This document shows, one piece after another, positions 57,832 through 64,000 of a DNA stretch of 64,000 bases; the stretch's first letter is position 1, and each line of letters starts with the position of its first letter. The notes below the pieces were generated by a model. The model was given only the letters and a program-made list of their open reading frames with translations, did not search any database and was not told the DNA's origin. The DNA comes from Microbulbifer okhotskensis (GTDB taxonomy: Bacteria > Pseudomonadota > Gammaproteobacteria > Pseudomonadales > Cellvibrionaceae), in the NCBI RefSeq assembly GCF_023895975.1, contig NZ_JALBWM010000001.1:1-64000 (forward strand), written 5' to 3'. Made by a program: the position numbers and the translations under genes.

Positions 57832-60682
57832 CGCTCCACTCCAGAGTTGTTTCTGTTTTTTTATAGCGGGCCGGTAGCAATTGGCCGAGCGAGTGGAAGC
57901 TGCGTTTAACCCAGTCGTCGTAGATGCCTTCTACCGTGCGCTTAATATTGGCTTCATGGAGTTCTATCGACTTTTCTTCAAATGGGTAGGCTTGTTCTTC
58001 AAGTAGAATTTCGTATTGTTCCAACTCCAATTCGTTCAGGTTTTTTGGACGCTGGGAATCCATCAGGTCCTGGCTCAATTGTCGATAGACCTCTGCCAAG
58101 CGGTAATTGGCTTGGGGGGTAAAGTCTGCAATGCCAAATTCCAATATTTTGCGGTAATCAGCTACGGTGGTTTGCATCGCGCGTTTTTTATTGGCGAGAC
58201 TGGTTTTTAGTGGCAATCGAAGGGACAAGCCGGCAAATTTCTCGTAACTCTGTTCTGCCAGTTCAGCTTGTGAATAGGCAGCTAGATAGCGACCGCGGGG
58301 TGATTTCACGGAGTTTTGCGCGAGCTGCTGTAACCAGTAGTTGCGTTTATTGGTCTGTTTTAACTGGGCGTAAAGTTGCACCAATTGATATTGGGCTTCC
58401 AGTCGTTGCTCGGCGGGTTCTGGCCACAGTTTGCTATAGCTGCGGTAGCTTTCTATGGCTTTGCTGTGCTCGCCAGCTTTTTGCAGGTTTTCTGCAGCCA
58501 TAAACAGGGATTGGCGACGTACTTCGCGGTCGGGATCGGTACTGGCCAACTGCAATAATTCTGTAGCGGCTGCCGCTGGCATTTCCAATGCCTCAAAAAT
58601 CACAATAGCTTTGGCCGCCAGAGTTGGGGCCAGCGTGTGGGCGGCATAGAACTGGCGAAAATCTGCTACCTCCCTACTGGCGCGTTGCCACTGGCCAAGC
58701 TGAATCAAATAATTGATCGCGTCGTACTGTGCAGTGGCGGCGACATCTGTGCGGCCACTATCGCGAATACGCAGCAGGTGCCCCAGGGCCTCTTCACTGG
58801 GTGCGCTATCTTCTCCATCGCGCTGGGCCAGTGCCAGCTCTGCCTGACGGTAAACTGACAGCTGTAACTGCCGCTGTGCATCTCTGCGTAGGGTTTCGCC
58901 TGGCTGATAGTTGAGTGCGCGCCCATAGGCCACCTCGGCTTCTGGGTACTGTTGCAGGGAGAAGTGGCTGTGGGCGAGTACTAAGGCAATCTTTAATTGT
59001 TGCTGAGGGTTCGCCGGAGGCTGCCAATTGTCCGCCTGCTGGGCGGCTGCGATGGCTTCAGGAAATCGTGACTGTTGCAGTAATTTATCGGCAGCGACGA
59101 GCTGTACCGGCAGTGCCCTTGAGTCTCGCGGCCAATTGTTCGCGAACTTCAGGCTCGCCTCGATATTTCGGTCGAGCCACAGAGTTTTTTGTTCCTGCTC
59201 TTCACTGGACATCCCGGCGTACACTTTTGCCGAAGTGAGGATAGCGCCGTAGCCCGCTTCAGCCCCGTGCTTCGGATCTTGATATTCCCAGGCAACCTGG
59301 CTGTAAGCACGCCAGGCGGCGGGGTAGTCCCCGGCCTGTTCCAGGCATTCTGCCATCAGAAATACTATGGCGGGGGTGCGCGGGTCCTGCGGGAAGGTCA
59401 GTGCATATTGTTGATACAGTGCTGCAGCGCTGAGGTAGGCCTGCAGGGATTGAGCGGCGAGCTTGCGCCGCTGCGTGGTTTTATTTGCCGAGAGTTTTAC
59501 CTCCTGTTGGCCCAGTGCTTGGGCGCTGGCGTGGTCGAACTGCGCCAGCTCATGCAACCATGGGCGCAGTGTTTCAACTAGTGCCTGTTGTTGCGGCTCT
59601 TCGGCAGACTGCCAGTAGTCACTGTGAATACCGTAGCGGAGCACAAATTCCCTTTTTGCCGGGAGCACTGCTTGATGCAGTCTTCCGACTTCTAGAGTCT
59701 CTACGGCGAGCAAATGCAGTTGCGGCGCCTGCTGGCTACGCGGGTAGTGTTTAACAAACTGTAAAAAAGTATCCGCACTGTTGCGAAACAGCTCTTTTTC
59801 CCGATACCAGCTGCCGAGTGCACGGTACAGATGGTGTTGATAGGGACGGGGTTCTGCTTCGGAATTAAACGATTCAATTGCCTCTGCGCCACCCAGATAA
59901 CTGAAATTCAGCGCTAGCCCACGCAGGCTGTCCTCGCGCAAGCGCTGTTGCCCCAGTGAGAGTTCTTCGTCCTGTGCTCGCTCGTGCAAAATATCCAGTG
60001 ACTGTAAAAATATCTCTGCGGAGTTTCGATAATTACTCGATTTAAATTCTGACCAGGCAAACATATAGCGGGCATTATCAGTAAATGCACTCTGTTCCTG
60101 TTTCAGCAGTTCACGAAAATCCTGTGCAGCATTGCGATAATCTTTGCGATTAAACGCGGCTTCGCCGCGGCGGAATAATACCTCGCCAATATAGGGCGAT
60201 TCCGGCGTACTGTCAGCGATTTGTTCGAGTGCCTTTAGTGCCGCTGGCATCTCGCCATCCAGTGCCCTGGCGCGGGCGAGCCGGTAGAGAATGTAATCGT
60301 CCTGGGGGCGTTCTGTGGAGAGGCTTTGGTAGTAGTGAACCGCGCGGGAGTAGTCTACAACTGTTTCGGGGTTGTCAGACTGGACCTGTTCCAGGCGCTC
60401 CATTTCCAGGTCGGCCAAACGCAGGTGGATTTGCTGGCGTGTTTGGGGGTCGGTTTGACTCTCCAGTGCCGTCTGGTAGCTCTGCACCAGCTTTTGTACT
60501 TCTATCGCCGGCGGTGTATTGACACTCTGAGCTTCGCCATTTTGCGCTGTCGGCTCTGCAGCGCGGGGTAGGTCGGCGAGGGTTTGGACCGGTTGATTGC
60601 CACAGGCAGCGAGGGCACAGCAAATAGCGGCGTACAGGGTGCGTGCGGCAAATAGTTTTGCCGGGCGCGAGATACTATTCAT
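57818..60682 (-). CDS. Large TPR lipoprotein of the AgmX/Exb cluster
   Basis: The start at 60682 gives 954 residues beginning MNSISRPAKLFAARTLYAAI with a lipobox (CALAAC); the 54 codons upstream overlap the preceding gene out of frame. Nearly all of the rest is helical TPR-like repeats (DDYILYRLARARALDGEMPA, PYIGEVLFRRGEAAFNRKDY, IVFLMAECLEQAGDYPAAWR, IALVLAHSHFSLQQYPEAEV, QSLFMAAENLQKAGEHSKAI). The C terminus (about 860-954) is longer and less regular. A protein this size could span much of the periplasm. The start overlaps the previous stop by 8 bases. Confidence 0.9.
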   Translation of the reverse strand: MNSISRPAKLFAARTLYAAICCALAACGNQPVQTLADLPRAAEPTAQNGEAQSVNTPPAIEVQKLVQSYQTALESQTDPQTRQQIHLRLADLEMERLEQVQSDNPETVVDYSRAVHYYQSLSTERPQDDYILYRLARARALDGEMPAALKALEQIADSTPESPYIGEVLFRRGEAAFNRKDYRNAAQDFRELLKQEQSAFTDNARYMFAWSEFKSSNYRNSAEIFLQSLDILHERAQDEELSLGQQRLREDSLRGLALNFSYLGGAEAIESFNSEAEPRPYQHHLYRALGSWYREKELFRNSADTFLQFVKHYPRSQQAPQLHLLAVETLEVGRLHQAVLPAKREFVLRYGIHSDYWQSAEEPQQQALVETLRPWLHELAQFDHASAQALGQQEVKLSANKTTQRRKLAAQSLQAYLSAAALYQQYALTFPQDPRTPAIVFLMAECLEQAGDYPAAWRAYSQVAWEYQDPKHGAEAGYGAILTSAKVYAGMSSEEQEQKTLWLDRNIEASLKFANNWPRDSRALPVQLVAADKLLQQSRFPEAIAAAQQADNWQPPANPQQQLKIALVLAHSHFSLQQYPEAEVAYGRALNYQPGETLRRDAQRQLQLSVYRQAELALAQRDGEDSAPSEEALGHLLRIRDSGRTDVAATAQYDAINYLIQLGQWQRASREVADFRQFYAAHTLAPTLAAKAIVIFEALEMPAAAATELLQLASTDPDREVRRQSLFMAAENLQKAGEHSKAIESYRSYSKLWPEPAEQRLEAQYQLVQLYAQLKQTNKRNYWLQQLAQNSVKSPRGRYLAAYSQAELAEQSYEKFAGLSLRLPLKTSLANKKRAMQTTVADYRKILEFGIADFTPQANYRLAEVYRQLSQDLMDSQRPKNLNELELEQYEILLEEQAYPFEEKSIELHEANIKRTVEGIYDDWVKRSFHSLGQLLPARYKKTETTLEWSDALH

Positions 60683-62681
60683 TGGCAGCGGCTCCAGAAA
60701 GCGCATCGGAGTCGACGTCAGCAGCCTCGCTGATAGGTGGTTGTGCGCTCTGTTGCATTTCTGCATCTTGCAGTCGCGCAATGGCCAAGCGAGTGTGGGC
60801 CATATAGCCGAGGATTTGTTGCTGCTCTCTGTCCAACTGTGCAATGACTTCGCGACGAAGTGCAGCTTCTACCTGTGCGCTGGCGCGATCAATTGCGTGC
60901 TGCTGCACAGGTACTATTTCGCTGACAGTGGCAATGCGATAGGCCAATTGCCGTAGCTGTGGGGCTCGTTGGGCTTCAGAATCAGTATCTTTGCGTTGCT
61001 CTTTGCTTCGAAGTAATTGCTCGGCAAGTTGCTCCAGCGATTTGCGCTGTTGCCATAGTTTACCGTGGTACTGCTCATTGGCCTGCCAAAGCAATACCCC
61101 TCGGGACTTGCTCAGAGTATTTGCCTGCAAAGGGGTGTCTTTACCCTGTTGTTTCAGTTTCTGATGGCGTTGCTCTGCCGACAACAGGATATCCAGCAAC
61201 TCCAGGGTTTCATTGGGCTGTTCTGGATCTACAGTGGTGGCCAACAGGCCGAGGGCATCGTGTTCTGTTTCAATCTGTGCAAGAGCGGTATTTAATTGTT
61301 CATACTGCTGGGTTGCCATTTGCAGCTGTTGATCAAACTGGGCGCTATTATAACGCTCAATAATGGCAGTGCGGCGCCGGTGCCGCTCTTCAATTAATTC
61401 GGCGAGTTGCGGTAACTTGTTTTCCCAATCCTGCAGAACCTGTGACATCTGCTGCAGGTCGCGTAACTCAGTCAGACGTAATTGAAAGTGATCACTTTGT
61501 AAGATGGGCTGTAAAAAATGCTGGTTATCTCGCAGCAGGGGGTTGGCCTGGGCCAATTGCAACCAGCCATAGCGCCTGACTTCCCGTACCTTCGGATCAT
61601 AGGCCAGAGGTTCAGTGGCCAGTGCCTTTTGTAATTGCTGCAGTTGCCCGAGCGTTTGCTGATAAAAAGTTTCTGACTGTTGATAGGCGCTGAGAGCAAT
61701 ATTGCGCTTTCCCAGTTTCTCGTAGCCATAGGGCAGCGCGACCATGGCTTCACGAGCCGCGGGACTCCGGCCGTGTTGATTCAGTAAAAACTGCAGGGCA
61801 TCAATGCCCGCCTGGTAATCTTCATTGTTGATAGAGGACCAGGCCATACCCAGTAGCGCACGGGTCGCCCATGGCGTATTGAGTCGGACTCGCGCAAAAG
61901 CCTGTTTGGCCTCGGTATGCTGTTGTGCCAGTGCGAGGGCGTAGCCCGCACCGATATGGGCTTTGTCTGCCAATACTGGGATCTGTACAGATGGCTCGCC
62001 GATATCCCCGGCCAGTTCGACGGCCCTTTGATATTCGCTGACCGCGGCTGGGAATTGCCCGGTCCTGGCCAGGGCTGCGCCGAAGTTGATATGCCCAAGT
62101 AGTTGCTCTTCCGCTGTAATCTCTGTGCCTTCCAACAGTTTTTGCGCCGTGCTGAAATCGTTATTGCGCAGCGCCAAGTTGAGTGGTAGCGAAGATTTCT
62201 GCGCAGCGCCAGATTTCTCCAGCTGTGCAGCGGCGGTTGCAAAGTCACCATTGAGATAATTGAGCTCTGCCAGTTTTAGCCAGGCTGCCTGGTGATACTT
62301 AGGCACTGTGTCTGCTGCAGGGGTATCGAGCTGCTGCTGAAAAAGTTCGCCGGCGCGCCGGTGTAGGCCAAAACCAAGACTGATTCCGCCTTCAATCATT
62401 GCAGCATTATCCCAGTGTACTTGGATCGAATCCTTTTTCTGGGCGACCAACAATGTACTCAGTGCAGAGAAATAATCCCCCTGGAAGTATTTATATAGCG
62501 TGGCGCCATAGGCGAGGTCCTGGGCCCGTTGATAGGTTTTGGCTGTTTCTTGTGCGCTGCTTTTATTCAGTAATTCTGGCTCAGCAGTCGCTGTTACAAG
62601 TTCCTCAGTCTGCGCGTGCAGATTGCCAGCTAAGAGAGCCAGCGCCAGGGACAAGGTGCGGGTAAGAAATGGGTAGCGCAT
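60675..62681 (-). CDS. Exported TPR protein of the AgmX/Exb cluster
   Basis: 668 residues with a signal peptide (MRYPFLTRTLSLALALLAGN, cleaved at HAQ). The mature protein has TPR-like repeats in the first 300 residues (AAWLKLAELNYLNGDFATAA, QLLGHINFGAALARTGQFPA, TRALLGMAWSSINNEDYQAG) and then a long helical, Gln/Leu-rich, coiled-coil-like part (about 350-640, QLQMATQQYEQLNTALAQIE). Not lipidated, so periplasmic. It follows the 174-residue protein by 6 bases and overlaps the large TPR gene. With the two lipoproteins it could form a tethered scaffold. Confidence 0.88.
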   Translation of the reverse strand: MRYPFLTRTLSLALALLAGNLHAQTEELVTATAEPELLNKSSAQETAKTYQRAQDLAYGATLYKYFQGDYFSALSTLLVAQKKDSIQVHWDNAAMIEGGISLGFGLHRRAGELFQQQLDTPAADTVPKYHQAAWLKLAELNYLNGDFATAAAQLEKSGAAQKSSLPLNLALRNNDFSTAQKLLEGTEITAEEQLLGHINFGAALARTGQFPAAVSEYQRAVELAGDIGEPSVQIPVLADKAHIGAGYALALAQQHTEAKQAFARVRLNTPWATRALLGMAWSSINNEDYQAGIDALQFLLNQHGRSPAAREAMVALPYGYEKLGKRNIALSAYQQSETFYQQTLGQLQQLQKALATEPLAYDPKVREVRRYGWLQLAQANPLLRDNQHFLQPILQSDHFQLRLTELRDLQQMSQVLQDWENKLPQLAELIEERHRRRTAIIERYNSAQFDQQLQMATQQYEQLNTALAQIETEHDALGLLATTVDPEQPNETLELLDILLSAEQRHQKLKQQGKDTPLQANTLSKSRGVLLWQANEQYHGKLWQQRKSLEQLAEQLLRSKEQRKDTDSEAQRAPQLRQLAYRIATVSEIVPVQQHAIDRASAQVEAALRREVIAQLDREQQQILGYMAHTRLAIARLQDAEMQQSAQPPISEAADVDSDALSGAAANE

Positions 62682-62687
62682 GGCGGG

Positions 62688-63212
62688 TCAGGGGGTTGGC
62701 CACTGCACTAACTCAAATTCCGGTTGTTGTTTTCCGGATTTATCTGAGATTCGCAGTTCAATTACGGCGGGTTCGTCGGTTTTACTTAACTCAAGTTTGG
62801 CCGCTCGTTTGTATTCGCGTCCCTGTGGACCGAGGCCTGTGACAAAAGCAGAAACAGTGTAATCACCGGACTTCAGGTTGCCTTTAAATAGCGGTTGAAT
62901 ACCGCCGCGTATCAGTGCTTCGCGCTGGTGTTCGGTATAGAGGTGGCTCGCACTGAGCTTGTTGTCGATATGCAGCTTGACCGCATCCAGGGCAAAGTAA
63001 TGGCCGACATCCATCGAGACATAGAAAGCGATCTGGCTTTGTGCTGGGTAGAGCAGGTCTTCCTCAAGGATTAATAAGTCCCTGTTGAGTTTGAGCACAT
63101 CACGTTTCAATTCTTCCAGTTTTTCTGCGGAAAAATTGCCCTCTTGAGCCGACAGCCAACTGTTGGCAAAAAGGCTGATAGAGAAAATTAAAAACTGGAA
63201 GAAGCGTCCCAT
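62688..63212 (-). CDS. Exported protein of unknown function, first gene of the AgmX/Exb cluster
   Basis: 174 residues. Signal peptide at 1-22 (ending WLSA). A helical segment (about 28-55, AEKLEELKRDVLKLNRDLLI) precedes a beta domain (AQSQIAFYVSMDVGHYFALD, KLHIDNKLSASHLYTEHQRE, LKSGDYTVSAFVTGLGPQGR, VIELRISDKSGKQQP). Similar genes in equivalent clusters are sometimes mislabelled AraC-family regulators, but no DNA-binding domain is visible. It starts the cluster, 116 bases after ApbE. The role is unknown and probably structural. Confidence 0.75.
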   Translation of the reverse strand: MGRFFQFLIFSISLFANSWLSAQEGNFSAEKLEELKRDVLKLNRDLLILEEDLLYPAQSQIAFYVSMDVGHYFALDAVKLHIDNKLSASHLYTEHQREALIRGGIQPLFKGNLKSGDYTVSAFVTGLGPQGREYKRAAKLELSKTDEPAVIELRISDKSGKQQPEFELVQWPTP

Positions 63213-63328
63213 GACAGACCTTTCGATAGGGTTTGGTATTATTTTTTGGCCGGCGCAAATTATGTCAGGGGTTCAACGATCTGATGTGATCCCGTTGGCA
63301 AATTTTCTATGAAGATGAAACGGATTAG

Positions 63329-64000
63329 TCAAAGATTCTCTAAACCGCGACTGAAAAACAAGTGGCGGTTACTGTCGATGACCACCGCCTCAAATTGAGG
63401 CAGTCGATTAATGAGTGCGAGGCCTTTTTCTTTGCCGAGGACAAAGACACTGGTAGAGAGCGGGTCGGTATCAAAACCATGCGGGCCGATAATGCTGACA
63501 CTGATCAGTTTATCGGTATCCCCCTCAGTGGTTTCAGACGGTTTCCCGGTGGATGGATTAAAGATGTGATGCACGCGCTCCTGCTGTTCATCGATAAAGT
63601 AACGCTCGTAATCACCGGAAGTGGAGATGGCGATATCACGCAGGGGGATCACTGCGGCATTTTTACTTTTTTCGCGCGGATGGCGAATACCCACCAGCCA
63701 GGGCTGGCCACGCTTATCGCCGAGCATTCGCGCATCGCCGCCGGCACTGACACTGGCACAACAGATCTCCGCCTGTTCAAGTATGGCGATGGCCCTATCG
63801 ACCGCATAGCCCTTGGCGATACCGCCCAGATCTATTTTGGTCTGGCTGTGACTAAAGCGTAGGGAATTGGATTTTCTATTGAGTTTCAGATGGCGGTAAT
63901 TTAAAGCTTCGAGCAGTGAATCGGTCAGATCGCCATGAGCCCGCTTTTTGTTGCGGAAATCATAATGCTTACCCAGCGTGGCGTAGCTGATATCAAAAGC
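63329..64000 (-). CDS. apbE: FAD:protein FMN transferase ApbE, C-terminal part (cut by window edge)
   Basis: The enzyme attaches FMN to a Thr of target flavoproteins, such as NqrB/C and RnfG, outside the cytoplasm. The 223 codons here begin inside the protein; the N terminus with the lipoprotein signal lies beyond base 64000. Family marks in order: IDLGGIAKGYAVDRA, VSAGGDARMLG, RDIAISTSGDYERYF, HHIFNPSTGKPSET and DTDPLSTSVFVLGKEKGLAL. It ends with the stop at 63329. Its flavoprotein client is not in the window, and its relation to the AgmX cluster downstream is only positional. Confidence 0.92.
   Translation of the reverse strand, partial: AFDISYATLGKHYDFRNKKRAHGDLTDSLLEALNYRHLKLNRKSNSLRFSHSQTKIDLGGIAKGYAVDRAIAILEQAEICCASVSAGGDARMLGDKRGQPWLVGIRHPREKSKNAAVIPLRDIAISTSGDYERYFIDEQQERVHHIFNPSTGKPSETTEGDTDKLISVSIIGPHGFDTDPLSTSVFVLGKEKGLALINRLPQFEAVVIDSNRHLFFSRGLENL

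Noticed and set aside
60683-60844. N-terminal extension of the large TPR lipoprotein
   Set aside because: It overlaps the preceding TPR gene out of frame. The lipoprotein signal begins at 60682.
62688-63212. AraC-type regulator for the first AgmX-cluster gene
   Set aside because: The protein has a signal peptide and a beta-rich domain and lacks any helix-turn-helix, so a transcription-factor label is not supported.

Overview
The window is about 64 kb of a Gammaproteobacterial chromosome. A free-living, polymer-degrading marine or soil bacterium of the Microbulbifer/Cellvibrio kind fits best. That is an inference from the gene set (secreted GH18 chitinase with two carbohydrate-binding modules, TonB-dependent copper receptor, secreted prolyl oligopeptidase, DUF885 lipoprotein, ExbB/ExbD/AgmX envelope cluster) and from gene orders typical of Gammaproteobacteria (yrfG-hslR-hslO-pckA, glnA-ntrB-ntrC); no rRNA or tRNA gene is visible to confirm it. 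I see no CRISPR array, prophage or plasmid backbone. The only clear mobile element is an IS256-family element cut by the left edge.

Layout. 1-2.1 kb: IS256-family transposase 5' part, a GNAT acetyltransferase and an 0.9 kb AT-rich stretch without a supported gene. 2.1-15.6 kb: mixed housekeeping and accessory genes (dtd, prolyl oligopeptidase, an SDR followed by a 29-codon membrane micro-ORF, tag, an MscS channel, a DUF885 lipoprotein, two proteins of unknown function, a second GNAT, a VIT-type metal transporter, a GGDEF cyclase, a divergent macro domain, a Cys-rich membrane protein). 15.7-22 kb: chitinase, typA/bipA, thiI. 22-27.2 kb: the nitrogen-control block glnA - DUF4124 - ntrB - ntrC, with sigma-54 promoters before glnA and ntrB and an NtrC-type dyad before ntrB. 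27.4-31.1 kb: PAS-like orphan, exported peroxiredoxin, AI-2E-family permease and a tandem pair of membrane-anchored M15-like proteins. 31.3-37.3 kb: pckA, hslO, DUF4124, trypsin-like protease, hslR, yrfG. 37.4-41.6 kb: YhhN, cysteine synthase, cysQ, an orphan HicB-like protein and a beta-barrel protein. 41.7-44.5 kb: copper receptor and DUF2946. 45-52.7 kb: tightly overlapping operon of a YxAPEAxL membrane protein, RDD, SpoIIM-like, DUF4129, DUF4350, MoxR and DUF58. 52.9-53.9 kb: DUF2939 and DUF2237. 54-63.2 kb: nine-gene minus-strand cluster encoding an ExbB/TolQ motor, two ExbD/TolR, an AgmX/TonB-like protein, three TPR proteins (two of them lipoproteins) and two small exported proteins. 63.3 kb to the end: ApbE, cut by the right edge.

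How the genes work together. The nitrogen block is a self-contained regulon in which NtrB/NtrC should drive glnA and their own operon through sigma-54. The MoxR/DUF58 operon and the ExbB/ExbD/AgmX/TPR operon are two complete multi-component envelope machines lying side by side on the same strand, both with unknown substrates. They, together with the paired M15-like proteins, are the most interesting parts of the window.

Limits. All names come from reading protein sequence and motifs by eye; no database search was run. Several starts were moved from the longest open frame on the basis of Shine-Dalgarno sequences, family N termini or signal peptides, and this is stated in each entry.
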